From Didemnitutus sp041906465 (GTDB lineage Bacteria; Verrucomicrobiota; Verrucomicrobiia; Opitutales; Opitutaceae): a DNA stretch of 64,000 bases. Positions 16,612-24,661 of the stretch are shown piece after piece. Position 1 is the first letter of the stretch. Each line of letters opens with the position of its first letter. Both the position numbers and the translations under genes were made by a program. Below the pieces are notes generated by a model that was given only the letters and a program-made list of their open reading frames with translations, did no database searches and was not told the origin of the DNA. Location: NCBI GenBank assembly GCA_041906465.1, contig JAYRJE010000023.1:4948-68947 (forward strand). The letters are read 5' to 3'.

Positions 16612-17780
16612 GCCTCTCGCCATTCTCCAACTTCACCTCGCATCAGGGCCCGACCGTCCGCGCCGTGAAGGACCCGTTCCACGGCGACCTCCTCGAGGTC
16701 TCGATGGGACCGCAGCACCCGTCGACCCACGGCGTGTTCCGCATGGTCGTCACGCTCGACGGCGAACAGATCGTGAAGCTGAAGCCCGTCTTCGGCTACC
16801 TGCACCGCAACCACGAGAAAATCGCCGAAACGACGAGCTACCTCGGCTCGATGCCCTACACGGACCGACTCGACTACCTCTGCTCGATGTCGACCAACTG
16901 GGCCTACGCGATGGCGGTCGAGAAACTCGCCGGCCAAGCCGTGCCCGACCGCGCGCAATACCTCCGCGTCATCCTCGCGGAAATGACGCGCCTGGTGAAC
17001 CACACCTGCCTCGTCGGCTTCCTCTTCAACGACCTCGGCACCTCGTTCACGCCGCTCCTCTACGGCTTCCGCGAGCGCGAGAAGTTCCTCGACCTCTTCG
17101 AGGCGCTCAGCGGCTCGCGCATGATGTGCAACTTCCAGCGCTTCGGCGGCTGCCGCGTCGATCCGTCGCCCGAGTGGCTCGCCGCCGCGCAGAAGCTCGT
17201 GGCCGATTACCCGCGCTTCCTCGACGAGTGGGAGCAGATGCTCACCGGCAACGAGATCATGCTCGCCCGCACGCAGGGCATCGGCGTGCTCGACGCGAAG
17301 AAAGCCATCAACGCCGGCATCACCGGCCCGTGCCTCCGCGCCTCCGGCTACAACTACGATCTGCGCAAGGTCGACGGCTACGGCTTCTACCCGCGCTTCG
17401 ACTTCCGCGTGCCGCTCGGCGCGCACGGCGACACTTACGACCGCTACATGCTCCGCATCCTCGAAATGCGCGAGTCGGTCAAAATCCTCGAGCAAGCCTT
17501 CCGCGATCTCCCCGCCGGCCCCGTCATGGACCCGAAGGCAAAGATCCGCGGCTTCCGCCCGAAAGCCGGCGAAGCCTACGGCCGCATCGAGGGCCCGAAG
17601 GGCGAACTCGGTTTCTATCTCATCAGCGACGGCACGCCGAATCCTTACCGTTACCGCGTCCGTCCTCCCACCCTCATCAACCTGACGCTGCTCGAGGAGA
17701 TGTGCCTCGGCCACACCATCGCCGACTCCGTCGTCATCCTCGGCAGCATCGACATCGTCCTCGGAGAAGTGGACCGATGA
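16608..17780 (+). CDS. nuoD: complex I subunit D (49 kDa subunit)
   Basis: The 390-residue protein contains VSMGPQHPSTHGVFRMVVTL, the loop with the quinone-binding His and Tyr region, GYLHRNHEKIAETTSYLGSM, and the C-terminal REVDR-like end IDIVLGEVDR. This matches NuoD of separate C/D type. It forms the quinone cavity with NuoB and NuoH. The next gene is 144 bp away, the gap being filled by a repeat element. Confidence 0.95.
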   Translation: MSLSPFSNFTSHQGPTVRAVKDPFHGDLLEVSMGPQHPSTHGVFRMVVTLDGEQIVKLKPVFGYLHRNHEKIAETTSYLGSMPYTDRLDYLCSMSTNWAYAMAVEKLAGQAVPDRAQYLRVILAEMTRLVNHTCLVGFLFNDLGTSFTPLLYGFREREKFLDLFEALSGSRMMCNFQRFGGCRVDPSPEWLAAAQKLVADYPRFLDEWEQMLTGNEIMLARTQGIGVLDAKKAINAGITGPCLRASGYNYDLRKVDGYGFYPRFDFRVPLGAHGDTYDRYMLRILEMRESVKILEQAFRDLPAGPVMDPKAKIRGFRPKAGEAYGRIEGPKGELGFYLISDGTPNPYRYRVRPPTLINLTLLEEMCLGHTIADSVVILGSIDIVLGEVDR

Positions 17781-17784
17781 ACGC

Positions 17785-17920
17785 ATTCTCGATTTTCGAT
17801 TCTCGATTTTCGATTGGCGGCTCCGCCGCCCGTCGGAACCGCGCGTCGAGCGGCATCGGCCGCGCGCGGAGCTTCGAGCAGTCCGCAAATCCAAAATCGA
17901 AAATCCAAAATCGAAAATTC
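17785..17920. repeat. repeat family A, copy 1 (nuoD-nuoI gap)
   Basis: The left end repeats gattttcgatt twice (attctcgattttcgattctc...). The right end is its complement pattern (ccaaaatcgaaaatcc...). The central part holds a hairpin ggcggctccgccgcc. Only a few bases separate the element from the flanking stop and start codons. Confidence 0.75.
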
Positions 17921-17924
17921 TAAC

Positions 17925-18650
17925 ATGCTCGGCACCGGACTCCTCAAAGGCCTCGCCGTCACCGCGAAGAACTTCGTCGGCAGCTACACCACGCCCGAGC
18001 GCATGGTGACTGTCTCGTATCCCGAAGAAAAAGCGCCCATCGGCGAAAATTACCGCAGCTTCCCCTTCCTCGTCTGCGAAACGCAGGACGACCCGATGGG
18101 CACGCTGCGCTGCGTCGCCTGCCAGATCTGCGAGAAGGAATGCCCGCCGCAGTGCATCTACATCGAGAAATCGAAGGACAAGAAGCCCGACGCCACCGGC
18201 AAGCAGCAGTTCTATCCCGCGATTTTCGACATCGACACGTCCGTGTGCATGAGCTGCGGCATCTGCGCCGAGGTCTGCCCGTTCGACTCGATCAAGATGG
18301 ACAAGGTTTTCGAGGTCGCGCCCTCGAACCGCTTCGAAGGCCTCCTGCTCAAGCGCGAGCAGCTCGCCAAGTCGAACGCCTACTACAACGAGATTCGCCC
18401 GGCTGAAGCTTCCGAAGTCGACGCCCGCCTCGCCGCCGACCGCAAAGCCGCCGAGGAAAAGGCCAAGGCCGCCGCTGCCGCTGCTGCCGCCAAAGCTGCC
18501 GCTGCGAAAGCCGCGCCCGCTGCTCCGGCAACTCCGGCCGCCACCGCTCCCGCTTCCACCCCCGCGCCTGCCGCCCCCGCCGCTGCTGTTAAACCTTCAC
18601 CCGCCCCCGCGCCCAGCGCGTCGGCTCTTCAGCCGCCCGCCGCCTCATGA
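17925..18650 (+). CDS. nuoI: complex I subunit I, 2x[4Fe-4S], with Ala/Pro-rich tail
   Basis: The 241-residue protein starts MLGTGLLKGLAVTAKNFVGS. It carries two C-x2-C-x2-C-x3-C-P motifs, LRCVACQICEKECPPQCIYI and VCMSCGICAEVCPFDSIKM, for clusters N6a and N6b. Residues about 155-241 form a charged helix then a long Ala/Lys/Pro-rich tail (EEKAKAAAAAAAAKAAAAKA onward) absent from standard NuoI of 160-180 residues. Gene order D-I-H differs from the common D-(EFG)-H-I. The stop overlaps nuoH (ATGA). The longer reading from 17814 is within the repeat element. Confidence 0.95.
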   Translation: MLGTGLLKGLAVTAKNFVGSYTTPERMVTVSYPEEKAPIGENYRSFPFLVCETQDDPMGTLRCVACQICEKECPPQCIYIEKSKDKKPDATGKQQFYPAIFDIDTSVCMSCGICAEVCPFDSIKMDKVFEVAPSNRFEGLLLKREQLAKSNAYYNEIRPAEASEVDARLAADRKAAEEKAKAAAAAAAAKAAAAKAAPAAPATPAATAPASTPAPAAPAAAVKPSPAPAPSASALQPPAAS

Positions 18651-19939
18651 GCGTTCCCGGTCTCTCAGCTCTCAGCTCTTCAATCTCCACTGCCGCGGCG
18701 ACGACCGCAGCTCCCTCCTCCGCCGACGGCGCCTTCCTCGAGGTCCTGCCGCTCATCGTGCGCGACGAGATCGTCGGCTGGTTTCCCGATTCGCTGCAGT
18801 GGCTAGTCAGCTCGCTGATCACGATCGTCGTCATCCTGACCGTCTTCGGCGTGTTCTTCGCCTTCACGACGATCGCCGAGCGCAAGCTCCTCTCGCGCCT
18901 GCAAAACCGCCTCGGTCCGAACCGCGCCGGCCTGCCCTTCTGGAAAAACGGCCCGCGCCTCTGGGGCCTCACCCAGCCCTTCGCCGACGCCGTCAAGGCG
19001 CTCACGAAGGAGGACGTCGTGCCCGCCACCGCCGACAAGCTCCTGCACTTCCTCGCGCCCGTCACCATCGTCGCGTTCTCCCTGCTCGGTTACGCCGTGC
19101 TGCCCTTCGGCCGCCACATGGTGCCGGTCGATCTCGACGCCGCGATCCTCTACTTCTTCGCCGCTGGCGCCGCCACCGAACTCGCCATCTTCATGGCCGG
19201 CTGGTCGAGTCGTAACAAATACTCGATCCTCGCCGCCATGCGCGCACTCGCGCAGCTCATCAGCTACGAGCTGCCGCTGATCCTCTCCGTCGTCCCCGCC
19301 ATCCTCATCGTCGGCACGCTCTCGACGCAGCAGCTGGTCGAGGCGCAGGGCGGCTGGTTGTTCGGCTTCCTCCCGCAATGGCACGTCTTCACCCCGTGGG
19401 GCTTCGCGGGCTTCCTGATCTTCCTCGTCGCCGCGCTGGCCGAGAGCAATCGCTCGCCGTTCGACTTGCCCGAAGCCGAGTCCGAGCTCATCGCCGGCCA
19501 CCTCACCGAATACTCCGGCTTCAAATACGCGCTGTTCTTCATGGCCGAATATTTCGGCCTCTTCGCCCTGAGCGGCCTCGGCATCACGGTCTTCCTCGGC
19601 GGCTGGCAGGCGCCGTTCCCCTTCCTCGAGTTCATCCCGTCGTATCTCTGGTTCATGGGGAAACTCATCGTGATGGTCGTCTTCTTCATCTGGATCCGCG
19701 GCACGCTGCTGCGCCTCCGCATCGACCAGCTCACGCGCCTCGCCTGGCAATTCCTCGTGCCGCTGGCGCTGATCAACCTCGCTAACGCCGCCTTCTGGGC
19801 GCTGACCACCTCGTGGACCGGCCCGCTCCAAGCCGCCCGCTGGGCGATCTCCGCCGCGATCATCATCGTGCCTTTCCTCGTGATCAGCCGTCGCCTCAAC
19901 AAGGGCCGCGCGCCCCGCTCTTACCGCTACGCGCAATGA
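18647..19939 (+). CDS. nuoH: complex I subunit H
   Basis: The 430-residue subunit has about eight hydrophobic helices. Conserved segments are TIAERKLLSRLQNRLGPNRA after helix 1 and LAESNRSPFDLPEAESELIA with GHLTEYSGFKYALFFMAEY, the loop that lines the quinone channel. The N-terminal 45 residues are a Ser/Ala-rich extension. NuoH joins the membrane arm to the peripheral arm. The next gene begins after repeat family A copy 2. Confidence 0.95.
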   Translation: MSVPGLSALSSSISTAAATTAAPSSADGAFLEVLPLIVRDEIVGWFPDSLQWLVSSLITIVVILTVFGVFFAFTTIAERKLLSRLQNRLGPNRAGLPFWKNGPRLWGLTQPFADAVKALTKEDVVPATADKLLHFLAPVTIVAFSLLGYAVLPFGRHMVPVDLDAAILYFFAAGAATELAIFMAGWSSRNKYSILAAMRALAQLISYELPLILSVVPAILIVGTLSTQQLVEAQGGWLFGFLPQWHVFTPWGFAGFLIFLVAALAESNRSPFDLPEAESELIAGHLTEYSGFKYALFFMAEYFGLFALSGLGITVFLGGWQAPFPFLEFIPSYLWFMGKLIVMVVFFIWIRGTLLRLRIDQLTRLAWQFLVPLALINLANAAFWALTTSWTGPLQAARWAISAAIIIVPFLVISRRLNKGRAPRSYRYAQ

Positions 19940-19940
19940 A

Positions 19941-20050
19941 ATTTTTGATTTTCGATTCTCGATTTTCGATTTCCCGCACCGCGCCGAACGCCGGGTGCGC
20001 GATCTCGAATGTCCGGCCAATCGAAAATCGAGAATCCAAAATCGAAAATC
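19941..20050. repeat. repeat family A, copy 2 (nuoH-nuoJ gap)
   Basis: The left arm is tttttgattttcgattctc and continues with gattttcgatt; the right arm has aatcgaaaatcgagaatcc then aaaatcgaaaatc. The arms match those of copy 1 while the centre differs, so only the arms define the family. It ends four bases before the GTG of nuoJ. Confidence 0.75.
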
Positions 20051-20054
20051 TCTC

Positions 20055-20558
20055 GTGACCGCCGCTCTCATCATCCTCGCGATCGTCACCCTCGGCTCCG
20101 CCGCCGTGGCCATGTCGTTGCGCAACCTGATCCACAGCGCGCTGCTGCTGATCGCCAGCTGGGCCGGCCTCGCCGCGCTCTACCTGTGGTCCGGCGCGCA
20201 GTTCCTGGCGTTCGCGCAGATCCTCGTCTACGTCGGCGCCATCTCGATGGTCGTGCTCTTTGCCGTGCTGCTCACCAAGCAGGGCGGCGACCTCGGCCCG
20301 GTCGAGCCCGCCTCGCTCTCGCGCGCCATGCTCGCGATCATCGCCGCCGGCGGCGTCGCCGGCGTGATGCTCGGCGCCATCCTCGGCTCGCCGCTCGCGA
20401 CCGCCACCGCCGAACCGGCCACCGTCACCGTCCGCCAGTTGGGCGAACAGCTCATGGGCCGCCACGCCGTCTCCCTCCTCATCACCGGCCTCATCCTTAC
20501 CGTCGCGCTGCTCGGCGCCGTCGTGATCGCCGCCCAGGACAAGGAGGACGCGTCGTGA
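20055..20558 (+). CDS. nuoJ: complex I subunit J
   Basis: The 167-residue protein starts at a GTG (MTAALIILAIVTLGSAAVAM) and has five helices, with AQFLAFAQILVYVGAISMVV as the conserved helix 3 carrying the family Y-V-G-A motif. The upstream extension to 19995 lies inside the repeat and is not used. A lateral-gate subunit of the membrane arm. Confidence 0.9.
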   Translation: MTAALIILAIVTLGSAAVAMSLRNLIHSALLLIASWAGLAALYLWSGAQFLAFAQILVYVGAISMVVLFAVLLTKQGGDLGPVEPASLSRAMLAIIAAGGVAGVMLGAILGSPLATATAEPATVTVRQLGEQLMGRHAVSLLITGLILTVALLGAVVIAAQDKEDAS

Positions 20559-20577
20559 GCTTGGTCCCAATCCATCA

Positions 20578-20656
20578 AACACAGAGGACGCAGAGAGCAC
20601 AGAGCCCGAACTCTGCCTTTCTGCCGTCTCTCTGTGTCCTCCGCGACCTCTGTGTT
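20578..20656. repeat. repeat family B, copy 1 (nuoJ-nuoK gap)
   Basis: The element runs from aacacagagg to the complementary cctctgtgtt, with internal CAGAG blocks (cgcagagagcacagag) on the left and ctctgtgtcctccgcg on the right. The arms are imperfect inverted repeats of about 27 bp. It is followed by a clear ribosome-binding site (aggaggtgcg) before nuoK. Confidence 0.8.
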
Positions 20657-20679
20657 GAAAAAGCCTTAGGAGGTGCGTC

Positions 20680-20991
20680 GTGAGTCCGCTGCAAATCTGC
20701 CTCGTCGTCTCGACGCTCCTGTTCTGCGTCGGCCTGATCGGCGCTCTCTCGCGCAGCAACAGCATCCTCGTGCTGCTCGGCATCGAGCTGATGCTGAACG
20801 CCGCGAACCTCAACTTCATCGCCTTCTGGCGCTACGGCCCGCATCCGGAGCTGGGCACCGGCGTCATCTTCGTCCTCTTTTCCATCGCCGTGGCCGCCGC
20901 CGAGGCCGCCGTCGGCCTCGCCCTGGTGATCGCGATTCATCGCCACCGGAAGAGCATCCGGCTCCAGGAAGCCGCCCAACTCAAAGGCTGA
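20680..20991 (+). CDS. nuoK: complex I subunit K
   Basis: The 103-residue subunit starts with GTG and has three helices. LLGIELMLNAANLNFIAFWR carries the conserved Glu of helix 2 (G-I-E-L-M-L-N-A), and the second membrane Glu is in AAAEAAVGLALVIAI. These acids belong to the proton path. An aggaggtgcg box precedes the start by 5 bp. nuoL follows after 3 bp. Confidence 0.95.
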   Translation: MSPLQICLVVSTLLFCVGLIGALSRSNSILVLLGIELMLNAANLNFIAFWRYGPHPELGTGVIFVLFSIAVAAAEAAVGLALVIAIHRHRKSIRLQEAAQLKG

Positions 20992-20994
20992 GCC

Positions 20995-23022
20995 ATGACC
21001 CTCTCCGCCCATTCTCTCTGGCTCATCCCGGCCCTCCCGCTCGCGGCCGCCGCCATCGGCGCCCTCACGCCGCGCAAGGGCCGCACGATCGCCGCCGGCG
21101 CCGCCATCCTGTCGATGGCCGCCGCGTTCGTCGTCTCGTGCCTCGCGTTGAACGGTGCCCTCGCCCACCCGGCCGCGCACCAAGTCTACAACTTCGACTG
21201 GTTCGACCTCGGCCATGGCGCGCTGCGCCTCGGCTTCCTGCTCGATCCGCTGACTGCGTTCATGTGCACGATGGTCACCTTCGTCGGCCTGCTGATTTTC
21301 ATCTTCAGCACCGGCTACATGAAGGAGGACGCGAACTTCAAACAGTTCTTCTGCTTCCTCAGCCTGTTCGCCGCCGCCATGCTCGGCCTGCTCGTCGCCA
21401 ACAGCCTCCTGCTCCTCTTCATCTGCTGGGAACTCGTCGGCCTCGCCTCGTATCTGCTCATCGGCTTCTGGTTCCACAAGCCGTCGGCCGCCGCCGCCGC
21501 GAAAAAGGCCTTCATCACGACGCGCATCGGCGATCTCGGCTTCCTCCTTGGCATGCTCTGGCTGCAACACGCCGGCGGCACACTGCTCTTCTACGACGCC
21601 GGCAAGGGCGCGCTCGAGTCTTCCGTCCTCCAAACGCTCCTCGGTCAACAAGTCTGCGGCGGCCTCGCAGTCTCGACCGCCATCGGCCTCCTCATCTTCT
21701 GCGGCGCGGTCGGCAAATCCGGCCAATTTCCGCTGCACGTGTGGCTCCCGGACGCGATGGAGGGCCCGACGCCCGTCTCCGCGCTCATCCACGCCGCCAC
21801 GATGGTCGCGGCCGGCGTGTTCCTCATCGCTCGCGTCTATCCGCTGATGGCGATCGACCAGATGCTGCTGAACGTCCCGGTGCACGCGCTCACGGTCGTC
21901 GCCTTCATCGGCGCCATCACCGCGCTCATGGGCGCCGTCATCGCCGTCGCGCAAAACGACATCAAGCGCATCCTCGCCTTCTCCACCGTCTCGCAGCTCG
22001 GCTACATGATGCTCGCGATCGGCGTCGGCTCGTGGACCGCTGCGATCTTCCACCTCCTCACGCACGCCTTCTTCAAAGCCCTGCTCTTCCTCGGCGCCGG
22101 CTCGGTCATCCACGCCGCGCATCACGAGCAGGACATCCGCGCGCTCGGCGGCCTCCGCAGCCACATGAAGGTGACGTTCGCCACCTTCGCCGTCGGCATG
22201 ATGGCACTCGCCGGCGTGCCGTTCCTCTTCTCCGGCTTCTGGTCCAAGGAATCCATCCTCCACGCCGCGCACGTCTGGGAAACTTCCCACATCCCCTTCT
22301 ACGCCGCGATCGTCGCCGTCGTTCTCACCGCCTTCTACAACACCCGCCTGATGGCCGAGGTGTTCTTCGGCAAACCTCGCACGCACGCTTCCGAGCACGC
22401 GCACGAGAACGGCCCGGCGATGACGGTCCCGCTGATCATCCTCGCCACGTTCGCCATCACGCTCGGTTTCCTCGGCACGCCCGCCTACCCGTGGCTCCAA
22501 GCGATGTTGCAAGGCCAGCACGCCGTCCACGGCCACTCGCTCCTCGAAGGCGCGGGCCTGATGGTCACCTCAATCGTCCTCGTCGCCGTCGGCATCGGCG
22601 CCGGCTGGGCGATTTACGGCCGCCGCACGCGCACTGACGCCGCCGCCGCTGATCCGATCGAGAAACGCTTCCCCGGCGTCTTCGCCGCGCTCGGCGCCCG
22701 CCTCGGCTTCGACGAACTCTACGCCGCCACCGCCTTCAAGGCCAACGCCGCCCTCGCCGCGTTCTCCGACTGGTCCGATCGCTACGTCTGGGACGGCGCC
22801 GTGCGCCTCCTCGCCGGACTCGGCGAGTTCACCGGCGTCGTCAATCGCGACACCGATGAACAGGGCCTCAACGGCGGCTTCAACTCCGCAGCGGAAAGCC
22901 TCCGCGCCACCGGCCAGGCCTACTCGAAGGCCCAAACCGGCAGCGCCCACGGCTACCTCCGCACGCTGGTCCTCGGTTTCGTGATCGTCCTTCTCGTCGT
23001 CATCTTCGGAGGTGCGCGATGA
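20995..23022 (+). CDS. nuoL: complex I subunit L, antiporter-like
   Basis: The 675-residue subunit carries the Mrp-type core (CWELVGLASYLLIGFWFHKP with the conserved Glu, KSGQFPLHVWLPDAMEGPTP with the conserved Lys, and KRILAFSTVSQLGYM). The C-terminal part, from about residue 545, is the lateral helix and last transmembrane helix (ends LGFVIVLLVVIFGGAR). At 675 residues it is longer than the 613 of E. coli NuoL. A longer lateral helix would be needed to span an added NuoM, so the length fits with the second nuoM gene. Followed by repeat family B copy 2. Confidence 0.95.
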   Translation: MTLSAHSLWLIPALPLAAAAIGALTPRKGRTIAAGAAILSMAAAFVVSCLALNGALAHPAAHQVYNFDWFDLGHGALRLGFLLDPLTAFMCTMVTFVGLLIFIFSTGYMKEDANFKQFFCFLSLFAAAMLGLLVANSLLLLFICWELVGLASYLLIGFWFHKPSAAAAAKKAFITTRIGDLGFLLGMLWLQHAGGTLLFYDAGKGALESSVLQTLLGQQVCGGLAVSTAIGLLIFCGAVGKSGQFPLHVWLPDAMEGPTPVSALIHAATMVAAGVFLIARVYPLMAIDQMLLNVPVHALTVVAFIGAITALMGAVIAVAQNDIKRILAFSTVSQLGYMMLAIGVGSWTAAIFHLLTHAFFKALLFLGAGSVIHAAHHEQDIRALGGLRSHMKVTFATFAVGMMALAGVPFLFSGFWSKESILHAAHVWETSHIPFYAAIVAVVLTAFYNTRLMAEVFFGKPRTHASEHAHENGPAMTVPLIILATFAITLGFLGTPAYPWLQAMLQGQHAVHGHSLLEGAGLMVTSIVLVAVGIGAGWAIYGRRTRTDAAAADPIEKRFPGVFAALGARLGFDELYAATAFKANAALAAFSDWSDRYVWDGAVRLLAGLGEFTGVVNRDTDEQGLNGGFNSAAESLRATGQAYSKAQTGSAHGYLRTLVLGFVIVLLVVIFGGAR

Positions 23023-23036
23023 AGAATCAGATTTTC

Positions 23037-23111
23037 AACACAGAGAGCACAGAGCACGCGGAAAAACGCTCCGGCTCCCAACCTCTCTGTGTCCTCTGCG
23101 ACCTCTGTGTT
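23037..23111. repeat. repeat family B, copy 2 (nuoL-nuoM gap)
   Basis: Ends aacacagagagcacagag and cctctgtgtcctctgcg with cctctgtgtt, the same arms as copy 1 with a different centre. A ribosome-binding-like ggagg follows 20 bp later, ahead of the nuoM start. Confidence 0.8.
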
Positions 23112-23143
23112 AAACCTGTCTTTCTGTTCGGAGGCTTGAGCGC

Positions 23144-24661
23144 ATGAACTCGCTGCCGCTCCTCTCGCTCATCATCTTCGTGCCGTGGGCCGGCGCGCTC
23201 CTGCTCGCCCTGCTGCCCAAGCTCCCCGCCGGTCCGGCCCGCGCGCTCGCGCTGATCTTCAGCCTCTCGACGCTCGGACTGGGCACGACCGTCCTCTCCG
23301 GCTTCGATCCGGCAACCGGCCTCCAGTTTGTCGAGAAGCACGCGTGGATCTCCGCGCTCGGCGTCAATTACCACCTCGGCATCGACGGCCTGAGCCTCGT
23401 CCTCGTCCTGCTCACTGGCGTCATTGCCCCGGTCGCGCTCTTCGGCACCGTCCGCGCCGCGAAGCAGCCCGCGCTCTACGCCGCGCTCTTCCTCTTCCTG
23501 CAGGGCGCCGCGCTCGGCGTGTTCCTCGCGCTGGATTTCTTCGCGTGGTTCATCTTCTGGGAACTGAGCCTCGTCCCCGCCTTCTTCCTGATCAAACTCT
23601 GGGGCGGCCCCGGAGCGACGCGCGCGGCCTACCAGTTCGTGATCTATACGATCGGCGGCAGCGCGTTCATGCTGATGGCGTTCGCCGCGCTGTTCGTCGC
23701 CACGGGCACTTTCGACTTCGTCGCCCTCGCCGCGTTGGCCAAGTCCGGCGCGCTGGCCGCGAAACTCGGCGCCGTCGGCAGCTCGTGGCAATTCATCGTC
23801 TTCCTCGGCGTGTTCCTCGGCCTCGCAGTGAAGGTGCCGCTCTTCCCCTTCCACACCTGGCTGCCGCCGGCCTACGCCGAAGCGCCGACCGGTGCGTCGA
23901 TGTTCCTCACCGGCGTGATGTCGAAGATGGGCGTCTACGGCTTCCTCCGGATCCTCTGGCCGATCTTCCCGGCTGACCTGCACGCCGCCGCGCCGTGTCT
24001 CATCTGGCTCGCCGTCGCCGGCGTCGTCCTCGGTGCCTACGCCGCGATCAAGCAGACCGACCTCAAGCGCATGGTCGCCTACTCTTCGGTCAATCACTTG
24101 AGCTACTGCCTGCTCGCGCTCTTCGCCGTTGCCCTCGCCGGCAAGCCCGGCGAAGCCTCCGCTTCGGCGCTGAGCGGCGCGATCCTCCAGATGTTCAACC
24201 ACGGCCTCTCCGCCGCGGCGTTGTTCTTCTGCGTCGGCATCCTCGAAAACCGCTCGAATGGCCTGCGCGGCCTGAACGACTTCGGCGGCATCCGCACCGC
24301 GGCTCCGGTCTTCGCGGCGCTGTGCGGCATCTCGCTGTTCTCCTCGCTCGGCCTGCCCGGCCTGAACGGCTTCGTCGGTGAGTTCCTGATCTTCCGCGGC
24401 GTCTTCGGCCTCGCCCCGATGACCGCCGCCGTCTCGACGCTCGGCCTGCTCGCCACCGCGCTCTTCCTGCTCACTTTCTGGCAGCGCGTCTTCCACGGCC
24501 CGGCGAAGGGCGCCGGCGTGAATTTCCGCGACCTCGACGCCGGTGAAATCGTCACGCTGCTGCCGCTCATCGCCCTGATGTTCGTGCTCGGCCTGCTCCC
24601 GCAACTCCTCGCCGGCTTGGTCAACCCGCTCGTCACCTCGTGGGTTTCTTCTCTTCCGTAA
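23144..24661 (+). CDS. nuoM: complex I subunit M, first copy
   Basis: The 505-residue antiporter-like subunit has the conserved Glu in FAWFIFWELSLVPAFFLIKL, the Lys-containing VKVPLFPFHTWLPPAYAEAP, and DLKRMVAYSSVNHLSYCLLA. About 14 helices. The next gene starts with an ATG overlapping its TAA by one base (TAATG), so the two nuoM genes are coupled. Confidence 0.95.
   Translation: MNSLPLLSLIIFVPWAGALLLALLPKLPAGPARALALIFSLSTLGLGTTVLSGFDPATGLQFVEKHAWISALGVNYHLGIDGLSLVLVLLTGVIAPVALFGTVRAAKQPALYAALFLFLQGAALGVFLALDFFAWFIFWELSLVPAFFLIKLWGGPGATRAAYQFVIYTIGGSAFMLMAFAALFVATGTFDFVALAALAKSGALAAKLGAVGSSWQFIVFLGVFLGLAVKVPLFPFHTWLPPAYAEAPTGASMFLTGVMSKMGVYGFLRILWPIFPADLHAAAPCLIWLAVAGVVLGAYAAIKQTDLKRMVAYSSVNHLSYCLLALFAVALAGKPGEASASALSGAILQMFNHGLSAAALFFCVGILENRSNGLRGLNDFGGIRTAAPVFAALCGISLFSSLGLPGLNGFVGEFLIFRGVFGLAPMTAAVSTLGLLATALFLLTFWQRVFHGPAKGAGVNFRDLDAGEIVTLLPLIALMFVLGLLPQLLAGLVNPLVTSWVSSLP

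Noticed and set aside
20673..22637. 654-codon frame overlapping nuoK and nuoL
   Set aside because: An out-of-frame shadow, rich in Arg, of two certain complex I genes.
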